64,000 bases of DNA from Baylisascaris procyonis (lineage: Eukaryota; Nematoda; Chromadorea; Rhabditida; Ascarididae), in NCBI GenBank assembly GCA_037389465.1, contig JAZARR010000008.1, positions 2,853,501 to 2,917,500 on the forward strand, written 5' to 3'. Shown piece by piece: positions 1-11,077 of the stretch. Under the pieces are notes generated by a model. The model was given only the letters and a program-made list of their open reading frames with translations. It did no database searches and was not told the origin of the DNA. Within the stretch, counting starts at the first letter, position 1, and each line of letters opens with the position of its first letter. Made by a program: the position numbers and the translations under genes.

Positions 1-340
1 TGTCTTTCGTACCTTTGAGAAGACTTTAGGCTAGATCAAACTTGTTCTACCTGATTATTAATATAGCTCAATTGTTTTCTTTAACAGCATCGTTGCAATA
101 TACTACGTTCATTTTTTAAATTTCTATAAATACTCGTTTTATTTCCTTATAAATAAAATAATATCTCTGAGGAATTTTTTACTAGTAGCTGAATTTTTTA
201 TAAAAGTTGATAATGTTTTCTCTACCCATTCGAATATTCCCAGAGATAATACTCGTCTTTCTGAATTTTTTGACTTCTTGCATAATACGTATCTTTAAAA
301 AAAAGATCTATTATACTAAATAAGTTTATAATTATGCAAA
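1..340. other. AT-rich flank, no gene seen
   Basis: AT-rich sequence with homopolymer A and T runs. I see no open exon with splice sites, repeat or RNA gene here. It probably holds upstream or promoter sequence of the gene that starts at 355, or an intron of that gene if the start lies outside the window. Confidence 0.4.
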
Positions 341-348
341 TTTTTTAG
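341..348 (+). other. Possible splice-leader acceptor of the 355 gene
   Basis: A TTTTTTAG acceptor ends six bases before the ATG at 355. In nematodes such a site directly before a start codon is typical of splice-leader trans-splicing. It could instead be the acceptor of an ordinary intron if a 5' exon lies outside the window. Confidence 0.4.
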
Positions 349-354
349 TTAGTG

Positions 355-3300
355 ATGATATTCTCGTTATCACTACTTTTATGCATTATTTCACTATCAT
401 CGATCAGTGTGCAATTTTTGTTTGTCACTGGAGATACACCGTCATCTTCGACCTCTGTTCAAACAAAACGTTCATATGCGGGTTGTTTTGGTACATCACA
501 ATTTCTATTCGTTGGTTTTGCGAATTGTCATCTCACAAGTGAACGTAGTCCACCACCAGGAATGTGTCCATATCATACTCTCTATCAAACAAGGTAAATC
601 TTTTTTTTTTAATTTTTTATTAGTTATCTAATAATTTAAAGTTTTTTCCATTGTACCCGTAGGCTATTATAATTAAAGTGATTATTGTCATTTTTTAAGG
701 GATCCGCTTTGAGATGACTATAAATATTGGTTGAAATTTTTCATTTCTATAATTTTCTCTCGTTGCCGAAATGCAACAATAAATCTAGAAATTCCCACTT
801 CTCGAAAGAAACGTGAATTATTAAGTGATCTTTCGATAAGCGTCTTATCTTTTTATTGATGGTCTTGTCCACCTTTGCCACCTGGTCACTATCTGCTAAT
901 TTGACGCCCGGATGCTTCTTCACTCTTTATGGATTAATATTTGTGGTAACGCTATATGCGTGTATTGTTACTCTAACCCATTGGCTAGATAATAAAGTGT
1001 GCATATACGATTTGAATATGAAATATATAACGAAAAATTAAGTGCAGTATTTAAGATTTTTTTGAATAAAATCTCGAGAATATATCCATCCAGGTAATTT
1101 TTCAACAGATTTTGGTAGAAAGGAATGTTTCAATTCGATATTTGCATCGGTTTTTTTTTTTGCATAAAATATTTAGTGAACGTGTTTTGTTTTTTTTTTT
1201 TTTTGAAAAATTGGTGGCTAGTAGATGATTAAATTCAATGATAAAGTGTTTTTTTTTTTGCCGTTCTTATGAGATTGTTTGAAGTGTCACAGAAATATGC
1301 GAATTCGTTGATTAGCGTTATGAAAGAAACTAGTTCAGCGATGCGTTAATTCTTTTTTTTTTTTTTTTGGTTTGAGAAGTCAATTTTTCTTTTTTGAATG
1401 AATTTCAGATTCTTTTTTTTGCGTTTATTGATTCTCTTTTATAGACGATAAAGGAATTTTTTTCTAATATTAGTGATATTTGACGTCAAAAAAAATGTGG
1501 GAGTTTCTCTTGCATAATCCCTCTCTCATGAACTCTTCTTTACTGAAAGGAATAGGGGGAGGGGGGGGGTAAGGGAAAATGAGCAGAGTTCCTGTGAGTT
1601 CTGGAAGTTTCTACAGGATTTCTGAAATTTAAATATTCCGAGTAAAAACATAAATCGCATTTGAAATTTTTCTTCAAAATTTTAGTTGTTGATCAACCAC
1701 TTGTTGTTACCATATTTAGAATTATTGCAGCTAAATGATTGATTGAATAAATGAGAAAACACTCGTTTGAACGAAAATATAGATAGGGATTTATACCGGA
1801 ATAAAGGTGTATTATTCTTGCTAAAATGGAATGCCGATTCCAAGATCCTCGATTTACTTTGCTTTCCTTAGGATTCGGGTTTCGACTTCAGTTTTTGATG
1901 GCTGCAAATCTGACAGAGAGGATTTCAGGATGTGACAACTAAAATAAAGATGAAAAAAGGGGGAGGTGATTGGAGGGTAGATATTCAAATCCTCTATTTC
2001 TAACCGTGATTGTTCATGTTGACCTTTTTTGTTCAGACAAGCGATAGAGTGGTTTATACAACCGATCAGTGATATTGTTGATAACTTGCAACAATATGCA
2101 CTAAGTTACTTTAATATGCCACTGTTTTAGTAGATAATTTTTTATTTATTCCGTTTTAATCCGTGTCGATCGTATCTTTTGATTGCCAATTGTGCAATTT
2201 GGTTTATAATCAATACAAAAAATCCTGAAAAGATGAATGGGTCATTGGTTGCTATGGATGAATATCGTCAATCAGGTGTTATTTTTCTAGAGAATAAGCA
2301 TTTTTCTGGGAAAAAATTATAGTAGTAGTGATTTGAATAAAAGGCCTCTTCATCGCATTAATTTAGAGAGACTATTAAATACGAGGTCTCTTACGATGTT
2401 TTCTCGTTGATTTTTTTCTAATATATTATTTTCAATATAATTTTTAATATTCTTATATATCTTTTATAAAAAGCCGATTTCAGCACATATTCATCGTCAC
2501 AATGGAATTGTGCTCGTGTACAGATGCATCTTTTGCTGGCCATTGATGAAGAACCACGAGTTTTGATTGTTGGAGCAAGTCGAGATTTTGGTAAATGAAT
2601 TATTATTTCATTTAAAATTTGTAATATTTATTGAAATAATGTTTGATTTATGTGGGTGATTGTAAAAACTTTTTTTTCAAAAAATATCGTCAAAGGAATT
2701 GGAGCATTTCACTCACGGGTTTGAAAAGGGGAGAATACTGGATAGAATTTTGAAGGGATCCTTTATGGAGGAATAGAGGAACATTGCTTTAAATCTGTTG
2801 TTTTTCGCCTAAATATTTGTTGGGAAGTAGTATTTACTGCTTTATTTCAATCCGTATAACCTAAGCAAGTGGATGTTATCGAAGAATTTGATATACATAT
2901 TGGTTGCTTTCTCTATAATCTGAATGTTTGCAGATGTTATGCTGTATGTTTCGATTATATCGACTTGATAGATGAGAGGGAGGGGAATGGAAAAGGGTGG
3001 AATTGTATATGATTGGAAGTAATAAACTGACTGGAAAACCGAATTTATGAATCGTTGGGTAGTTATTGATAAGTTGATGCAAAGAACGGTGCAATACGGA
3101 TCGAAATCCGGATCTTACCGGTCTGCTGCCCGGGAAAATCCGGATCTTACTAGTTTGCTGCTCCGGAAAATCCGTATCTTACTAGTTTGCTGCTCCGGAA
3201 AATCCAGATTTTTCGAGGATATCCATATTTATTTATTTCCTATCCGCTTCATATTTCGCCTTTATTGCCTACGTTTCATTCATTTTGTAATTATTTTATT

Positions 3301-6300
3301 GCTTTTATTCAATATCTTTATTTTTATTTTTTTGCAACCACTTTCTGATCTGAATATTGCAATTGCGCATCCATTTATTTATTGTTGCGTAATTTTTATT
3401 ATATTTTCAACTTTAATAAATATAACTTCCGCGCTATATAAGCTAATGCCATTATCTTATTTTCGAATTTTTATTCTGTCGTTTTATTTTTAGGTCATAT
3501 GGTAGCGCATATTAAAGCGATCAATTGGCCAAAAGATAATCCCGGTAGTTCATATCGCTTTCACAGAGAGCTAATTGATATCGAAAGTGCTCATAATCGT
3601 ATCAGCGATATTCTCTACGCCAATGTTGTTAGTGCTGAAATATGTTATCTTTATTTTATGCGCTTTTATTGACTCATATATTTTTTATGTTTGTTAATAA
3701 CTGTTGGTTAATGGTTATATTTTTGTTGGTCTTTTGTTTAGGTATATTGCTACTTTGTTTTTGAAACTTCAAATGCATAAAGGATTACGTTTTCATACTC
3801 TGATGTCTGGAAGTTTTAGTGTTGGTTTTATAAGAAATGATCTAATTAGGTAACTTCATAATGAAAATAAGGGTTTATTTCACCGGGGGAGGGGTATGGG
3901 TTTGGGGGAGAAGGGGGGGGGGAGGGGAAGGGAAACGTTAAGGCATGCTGTATCGATGGTCGGGAAATCCCAAAAATTGAGTGTCCTTGTGGCGTACCGC
4001 GAGCGATTTCCTATGAGAATGTAGTGGAATTGAAGCACTCAGTGTGGGTGCTTTAGGCTTTTCATAAAGCTTTAAGTAGTATCACTAAGGGGAGGTTCAA
4101 TTTATTGCGCATCAATAGACAGTAGCAACATGTGTGGAAATTGTTATTTTTTATCACCTAGGAGCACCGTTTGAAAGGAGTACTGTTCGGCAGCTTAAGG
4201 GAGCAGTTCTGATTACCGTAGTTGTTTTGATTAAACCTCCAGGGGTTATAAATTTCTCAAAAAGTTATTGTAGGATTTTTATCGATGGGAGTAATTAATG
4301 TTTTCAAAAGTTTAATAGAGAGTAACATCGAAAAGTAAGCTTTCAGTTTTTATGACAGGTCATTCTTTTTGGGATTTGATAACGGGAGCAAAGCGTTTTT
4401 GATTGTAGAGTAATGTTTCATCCTTAATCTTGAAAGATTTTATAGTCATTATAACTGTCAGGTGTTGTTACTTATTTAAATCCTGGTGATATTGGAAATT
4501 CACTTCCTTCTTCCTCCACCTTCCCCTCCCCTCCCCCTCCCACCTAGGCGAGGAGTTTTTTGGTCATTCATGGTCAACGAGAGAGGATCCTAACAAAAAC
4601 ACTCTTATTCCAAAAGAAGCTGCATTCAAAGTCAACCCGAATTCTCTTAGTTCGCGGGGGGAAATTGTTTAAAGAAAAGGGAAACGAAGTGGATTATGCT
4701 TCTCATGAGGAGGGGTTATTATTGCAGCACATTTAGGTAATCTCACTGCCTTCTTAATTAGGGGGAGAGGGAGGAGGGAGATGCCAATATATATATATAT
4801 AAGACTAGATAATATTTTTTAAATTAGCCATTTTATATAAGCATTTTTAATGAATATTCCAGATTACTACCATATTCGATAATCACTATCGTATACTTTA
4901 CGTGCTACGAAATAGTTCATATATGAGTACACTTCCGGTGGAATGCGTAATGTTCTTGATAGATGTCAATATTGGAGGAGAAATAAATTTCACTCGTATC
5001 GGTGCCTTTGAGGTGCATTCGAATAACGATCGAAGGACTTTATGGACACAGGATCCCTATACTCGAAAGGTATGCTTCCGCCTTTTTTACTACATCTATA
5101 TTGTTTTGTGTTTTTTTTTTGTCTTCTTTTTTTTCTAATTTGCATTACATGATAAAATGGTGGAAAATTCAGAGAAAAGATAAATTTTTTAAAACTTGTT
5201 AAGTAATGTGCATATAAAAAAGACGATCGCAGAAGTAGGCTAGAAGAAATGGCACGATATGTGCTTTTATGTTCTGCTTATTTGGTCAAACGATTGTGTA
5301 AATTGCCAATAATGAAGGTAATATTGCGGAATAGTGCTTTAATTTTTTGTTAGTTGAACCGATCATAAAAATTCTGTACAAAATATTCGATTCTTTTGCG
5401 ACCCAATCGATGTAAAATGAAAATCTAAGCATGTGAACTATTCATAACTCGTTTAGGACTTGATGGGATAACATGAAAGATGATGAAAGTTTGAGGAGTA
5501 GGTAAAGGTGAAGGGGACGGGGATTACAGCACACAGCTTTAGGGGGCTAATACGATAGTTTCAACCACAAACTGTCTAAAACATGAATCAAAAAGCATAA
5601 GTACATCACGAAGGTATCACAACAACACAAGGAGACATAGAATCTTTCCACGACGTTGTGGCGATTCTGTGTTTCCTTTCCCACAAAATTCCCAGCGAAA
5701 TCTTCCTTTTCGTCTCACTGGAATTTTGTTTTGTCTTTTTCGCGTGTTGATGCGACACTTCCGAGGATGTCGCAAATAAATGCGGCAAAAATAAAATGCG
5801 GCGGCAGCGAGGGCTAAGCGGGGGATAGCTCCGAAACAGTGAAGAGCTCATGGGCCCTTGCAGACACTAGAAAATGGAGCCACTTACAAAAGGGCTCCAC
5901 ACTAAAGAAGACAAAGACAAATGCATGAGATGACGAGTTAAATACAGTTATCTGGAATGACAACAAGGGTAGGAGACATAGAATATTCTCACAACAATGT
6001 GGCGATTCTATGTTTCCATTCCCATCAAATCTCCAGCGAAATCTTCTTAGTTATTTCGCTGGAATTTTGTTATGACTTTCGCACTTTCACGCGACAGAGG
6101 GGATGATCCTTACGCCTCATGATAACTGATTCGAAGCGTATCCGGTCGATGTGTAATGGAAGATTTTCTATTACTGTCGGTTTCCCTGCATTTTCCTTGA
6201 GGAATATAACTGTCGAGTTGCGTATTTCGCTTTTTTTGCAAAGTTTCTTCACCACAGCCGTATGTTTGATCACTGCAAAAGTAATTAATACAAATACTGC

Positions 6301-9300
6301 GATGATCCGGAATAACGATGAGTAAAGAGCTTCCTAATATTAGAAAGCTTAAAGGTACGTTGGATATTATTGTAAGCTTCTTCTGCAAGGGTTTCAAAAT
6401 TTTATTACTGAAGTCTTGCGGGTATCTGAGAACATTGACGGTTTTACTGTCAGCCCCATCGAGCAATTCGAGATTGGAGTAGATCGATCAGCGCTTCAGC
6501 TTGTTCTATTGATGTATCTTGAAGGGTGCTTGACCAGAAGACGGGTTCGTTCCCCAATTTCCCTGCATTCTTCGGTTTCGTTACCCACTGTGCTACTGAC
6601 GCAAATATCCTCGAATTTACAAACAATCTCTATTGCTTCGCCTCCGGTCTTCATAAGCAGTCACGTCGTTTAATCCAAGACCCAACCCAAAAAAATTTTT
6701 TTGGAAACGCTAGAGAGTGGACTGGGTTTTGGGAAACATTCAATTCTGCTGTTGATCACTTGCGAAAAATATAGCGTTTGAACTACCTACTTTCCCTACT
6801 TGAAGGCCCAGCAGCAACCACTGCTCAGGGCTAAACTATAACGGAAAGCAGCTTTGATTTGATGATAACTGTGCTAAAATCAAATTACAGAAACCCACTC
6901 GTTATAATAGGCAGCTTACACACCGAATTGCAAAACCTCTTTAGTGATAATGGGTCACAACTCGTGCCAACTGTTCAGGCACTCGAAAGAATATTAAGGT
7001 AGCTTGAGCAAGCAGGCGAAAATCTCGACTCACCTTTGCTGGCATTCACAATTGAACAGAAACTTTCACAGCGAATAAGAAGACGATTAGCGAATATAAA
7101 GCGCTAGATCCAGAATGGAATGTCAAAAAATTGCTACCAAAATTTCAGGAATTAATGACAGCCGAGATGTTATACATACAATCCTATCAGCAAGCGCATC
7201 AAATAAAAATATGTAGCATGCCGAGACAGCCGCAAATCAAAACATCTTCGTTTCTCGCTCAGCAAAAACAAGAGAAAAGGCCGTCAAAGCCATGTGCATT
7301 CTGTGGTGAATCACATTGGAATCGCAACTGCCCTTCGTACGATACAAAAGAAAAAAGAATTCAGCGGGCGGATAAACTTCAATTGTGCGCAAAATGTTTG
7401 AAAAGGGGACATACACTATAAAATTGCAAAGCAACGCAGCACTGCTATTGCTACCAAAATTCCAAATACAACTCACTTCCACGCATAGAGAGATGCAAAT
7501 CGCAGGAAAAAAAAGTGCGGCTATTATTAGTAGAGATGGTTGGCATTTACATGATGGTTTATCCAAATGAGTTACTAAATTTTTTATTGTTTTCGTTAAT
7601 TTTTTTTTTTATTTCGTTAATTTTATTGTTTTTTAATTTGCAAAATCCTTGACTATTTACTTAACGAATTTTATTACTTATTTTTTTAAAATAATTTCTA
7701 TCGTTGTTTATTCAAATAATTTTTATTATTATTTAGTTCTATTACGCTGAACGAAGTATTCATGGTGAAAGAACATTGATTTATTCGGTACATTTCCATC
7801 AATTGATGCGTGTTTTGATTGATGGTCATACGGGCTCATTAGAGCGTATCTTACTTGGTACACGAAGCTATCTGAGTGTCTCGAAAGGAATCGCTATCTC
7901 TTATTCAAGTGCTCACGATATCGTTAGACAATACATCCAGTTAGTATTTTGCTAAAAATTTGCAGATTATTTTTTAAATTTATTAATTTATTAATATTTA
8001 TTTTTTTATGCTTGGGTAATAATATTTAAATATGCTAAATTTATTAATATTTATTAGGCAGGGTAAAGTTACATGAAATGGGAATTGCTTGAGAGATAAA
8101 TATCCAGTTATATGATATAATGGTGTTGTTAGGAGAAGGCTGCACAGGTCGGTTTACGATAAGATGAGAAGTGGGAGGGGTGGGAATTGCTGTTGATGAA
8201 AAAATGCCGAAGGGAGAGGGGGGGTGAGGGGAGGTAAGGTGGATTTGAGAATATAATGGTAGTGTGATACTTTGGGGGGGGGGGGGTATTTTTCATTTTC
8301 TCTTCTTGTTGAATTCGACATCCTTTCTGAACGCATTTTTTCCTAAATTCATCCATTAAGAGGTTTTTTTTTTTTAGATAGTAAGTAATTTCGTAGATAT
8401 ACGCCCTAATATGCTATTCCATTTAAGTAAACTTCCCCATAGATCAAATTTTTAAAGTTATGGTTTATCGTTATTGTTTTTATTTATTATTATACAATTC
8501 TATTGTATTTTGTTTTATAAATACTATAGATTTATAATCTGAGATTAGCCAATAGCAATTGTTTAATATTATAATTACGGGGAATGATATGCAAATGAGG
8601 TTGTATTAATCATGACATTTGCGTTGAACATTAAAGCTATTATTGCATTTCATAGTTGACTTGATCGGTTAATATTTTTTCTATATAATTTCCGTTTCAT
8701 GTTTATGTAGTTTGTAGTTTGATGCTTTGCTATTAGACTTGAAATAATTTCGGGCATACAAAATTTATGATAAAAGAAAAGTAAATATTTGATATATTTG
8801 TGGAATTCTACGTCATCATCATTATTTGCAAGAAAAATAAAAAATTTGAATGTAAATCCACTAGAAAATAAAAAGAAATTTGCATATTTATTTGATTGAA
8901 TTTTTCAGCAGAATTAATGATACATCAGAAGTAATTTTATGTGAGCATGAATCTACACGATCACATCTTGATCCAGCCGCTCAGTTGGTCATTTTATTCG
9001 ATGAAGATTATTGTAAAGTAAAAGAAAGTAAAGGTATAGTGAGAAATTGCGAAGAGGAATTATCGACTACTATTTCATCGTTGAACAACAAAGAAACGAC
9101 GGTAAAATATTCTTTATTTCTATTTTTTTTTTGTTTTATTTTTTATTAATTTTAAAATTTCTGACATGATTTTAAAGGTTTATTTCTAAAAATTTCCTAT
9201 TTTAGTCAAAAATTTTTTTCTCTTCTTAGGAAGAAGGAAGGGATTGGGCATAAGCTTGTGAATATCCGCTGACGTTAAGCTAATCCAACCTTCATGTCGG

Positions 9301-10772
9301 TCTATCATTTAGTTTCATTTTATGCGTCATCAAAACAGTGAATATCTATTGCTATATTGCATTGATTTTGCTTTTCAGAGATTTATTTATTTAGTGAATA
9401 TATGATGTTTTATATAGCTTTATATTTCTATTCATCATGTAGGGGAAATTACAGCGGACGATCAGAGAGCGTCAATTTTACAGCACATAGATCAATACTT
9501 ACTAGTATTAGCATTTCTCTAAATTATGTACGTTAGACTCATTGAAAGATGAAACTTTACGTGCCAATTATATAGAGATGAATACAACAGTTATTTAAAT
9601 TCTATTTTATTGATTTCAAGAGTTTTGACTTATGAACGATGAGAGGTTGAAATAACGAAGAGATTGGCTGCAAAACAATTTTTTTTTTTAAATTACTAAA
9701 GACATATAGGGAAGAAAAGTTATAATCATTTGTAATTTTATTTCAAAGAGATATTTTTGCTAATATGAAAATTTTATTCGTTATTATTTTTTGGAAGCTT
9801 TAAATTAATCTATTGCCGATTACAGGAGAGTTCACCCGATAAAAATATATTTTGGTTCTTGCCGATTATCATCGTTCTCTGTGCGGTAATTATTTAGCTG
9901 TTATATATATTTTTTTTAGTAATTTATGTTCCACTTGAATGGGAATTTTGTCTATATGTATTGTTAAATTTATAAAAGAGATGAACAATCGTAGCCTTAG
10001 TCTCATTTCGAAAGATATTCTTTCGTTGAACTGGTGTTGATAAAAAATGAAGGGTCATAAAAAAAGTTTCTTTTTTTAGTTGCTGAATGGACTAAGTTAT
10101 CATTCATATGAGACAAAACATCTTCAAAAAAATTACGAATCGATCTCTCATATTGTTTCATAACTTATGAGAATCCCCTATGATCCATCATCCCCATCTT
10201 TCTTCCTCTCCCAATCCTTCATTATACCATCTAGCACCGGCATTTGGTTGCCCAAGGATGATTTCAAGATCTTTTTCTGAATTTTTCCGCAAGGATGATT
10301 TCAAGATTTCACAATTTTTCAAGATCTTTTGCCCAAGGATGATTTCAAGATCTTTTTCTGAATTTTTCCGCATTATGTCTCCTCTGTCAGTTGCAAATAT
10401 ACATCGAATGTACAATGAGATAATTCCGTCGACTCGGCCGATTTAAATGCATCGAATTTTCTTTTATAAACGATCACAATTATTCCACATATTTAATCGT
10501 ATGATAAGTAGGCTGATAAAAATCGACATTACACTAATACTCATTAATTGGAATTTCCACACTCTAAAGTTTGATATCGAACGAACGTTTAATTTATCTT
10601 TATAGATATTTTTCGCTATTGTATAAAGCTTTCTTTTTAGATAATCTTAGTGCTGATCATCTATATCGTACAACGACGAAGACAAGATGAATTGAGGTCT
10701 TTCTTAAAGGCCGATCGACCACATGTTCAGTATTATCCTACGTTCATCTCGGATTCGTCTGTGGATTTCTAG
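355..10772 (+). CDS. Unknown single-pass type I membrane protein, 8 exons
   Basis: I do not recognise the family. Exons: 355-593, 2484-2590, 3494-3627, 4863-5069, 7737-7939, 8912-9101, 9826-9885, 10641-10772. All seven junction phases agree and the total is 1272 nt, 423 residues plus stop. The N-terminus (MIFSLSLLLCIISLSS) is a signal peptide. The next ~340 residues look extracellular, with scattered Cys and N-glycosylation sequons (for example NFT and NDT). A transmembrane helix is split over the last two exons (IFWFLPIIIVLCA joined to IILVLIIYIV), followed by a basic stop-transfer RRRQ and a tail of about 30 residues ending SDSSVDF. The ATG at 355 is preferred because the upstream GTG is not a eukaryotic start. 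Exon 6 could start at 8909 instead. A poly(A) signal lies 26 bases after the stop. Likely a cell-surface or secretory-pathway protein; receptor, ligand or adhesion roles cannot be told apart. Confidence 0.72.
594..2483 (+). other. Intron 1 of the 355 gene (1.9 kb)
   Basis: Non-coding between donor AG|GTAAAT and acceptor TTTCAG. It contains poly-T runs (around 1150-1260 and 1350) and a G-rich run at about 1555-1571. The short open stretch at 856-1041 has no good splice sites that fit the gene and I do not call it an exon. Confidence 0.6.
3104..3212. repeat. 32-bp tandem repeat in intron 2
   Basis: Just over three copies of a 32-bp unit beginning AAATCCGGATCTTAC and ending CTGCTCCGGA. Copies begin with the AATCC motif at about 3105, 3137, 3169 and 3201; the last is cut after a few bases. 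Copies 2 and 3 differ by one base (CCGGATC versus CCGTATC), copy 1 is more diverged. It lies inside intron 2 (2591-3493). Confidence 0.9.
3885..3932 (+). repeat. G-rich tract, candidate G-quadruplex
   Basis: At least six runs of three or more G within about 48 bases on the coding strand, separated by 1-4 base spacers, inside intron 3 (3628-4862). This fits the G3+N1-7 quadruplex pattern several times over. The same intron also has a C-rich tract at about 4503-4545. Confidence 0.7.
5602..5735. repeat. Direct repeat copy A (~130 bp)
   Basis: Shares a clear pattern with 5942-6075: GGAGACATAGAAT, then GTGGCGATTCT and GTGTTTCC, then CCAGCGAAATCTTC, then CTGGAATTTTGTT. Roughly 75-80 percent identical by eye. 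Both copies lie upstream of the gag remnant in the same intron, so they may be part of its 5' region or of an LTR, but no LTR ends can be defined. Confidence 0.75.
5942..6075. repeat. Direct repeat copy B (~130 bp)
   Basis: Second copy of the unit at 5602-5735, in the same orientation, about 340 bp further on. Contains GGAGACATAGAAT, GTGGCGATTCTATG, CCAGCGAAATCTTC and GCTGGAATTTTGTT. The spacer between copies shows no coding signal. Confidence 0.75.
6400..7440 (+). mobile_element. BEL/Pao-type retrotransposon gag remnant, decayed
   Basis: Lies in intron 4 of the 355 gene, in the same orientation as the gene. Several broken frames resemble Pao/BEL Gag. At about 6680-6770 there is an FFGNAREWTGFWETFNSAV-like block, matching the F-x-G-x-x-x-W-x-x-FW-x-x-F motif of that family. 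At 6785-7110 a second stretch reads LLSLLEGPAATT and then LKSNYRNPLVI, interrupted by in-frame stops. At 7298-7430 there are two zinc knuckles, CAFCGESHWNRNC and CAKCLKRGHTL, the second broken by a stop before its final Cys. No protease, reverse transcriptase or integrase was found nearby, so this is a 5' fragment. In-frame stops and lack of full length mark it as dead. Confidence 0.8.
8205..8290 (+). repeat. G-rich intronic tract
   Basis: Polypurine sequence on the coding strand of intron 5 (7940-8911), with several G runs including one of about ten G and another GGGGGGG. Low-complexity; possible G-quadruplex or splicing-related G-run element. Confidence 0.6.
10248..10372. repeat. Short duplicated 44-bp motif
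   Basis: Two near-identical 44-bp copies (about 10248-10291 and 10329-10372) containing CCAAGGATGATTTCAAGATC and CTGAATTTTTCCGCA, separated by a shorter partial copy that starts AAGGATGATTTCAAGA. In the last intron (9886-10640) of the 355 gene. Confidence 0.85.
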
Positions 10773-10797
10773 TGGACGATTCTATGTGAACGTTAGA

Positions 10798-10803
10798 AAT
10801 AAA
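10798..10803 (+). terminator. Polyadenylation signal AATAAA of the 355 gene
   Basis: AATAAA 26 bases after the TAG stop at 10770-10772. This is the only canonical hexamer so close to the stop and supports the assigned 3' end. Confidence 0.55.
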
Positions 10804-11046
10804 TGTGAAGCATTTGGCTGATTTCTGAATTTCTTCACTATGAAGCATTGGGCTGATTTCTTGCGAATTTCTTAGCTTATTAAATTGTTTTGCTACTTTT
10901 AAACAAGCTCTAAATTTCTTTAAAAAAATGCTTGTAATTAAATAGGATTAACTATGAGAGCAAAGGGCTTTTTCTTACAATTAGTGGGACGTCGCTTATT
11001 GAATGATGCGTCGTGTGTTTGTCGCTCAGCTATTCTCACTTGTTCG

Positions 11047-11077
<31 letters not shown>

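Noticed and set aside
3047..3493. 148-codon plus-strand frame
   Set aside because: Half of it is the 32-bp tandem repeat and the rest is low-complexity hydrophobic AT-rich sequence in an intron.
3742..3849. Extra exon in the 355 gene (YIATLFLKLQMHKG frame)
   Set aside because: It has a good acceptor and donor but needs a phase-2 input that the preceding exon cannot supply; skipping it joins the flanking exons in phase.
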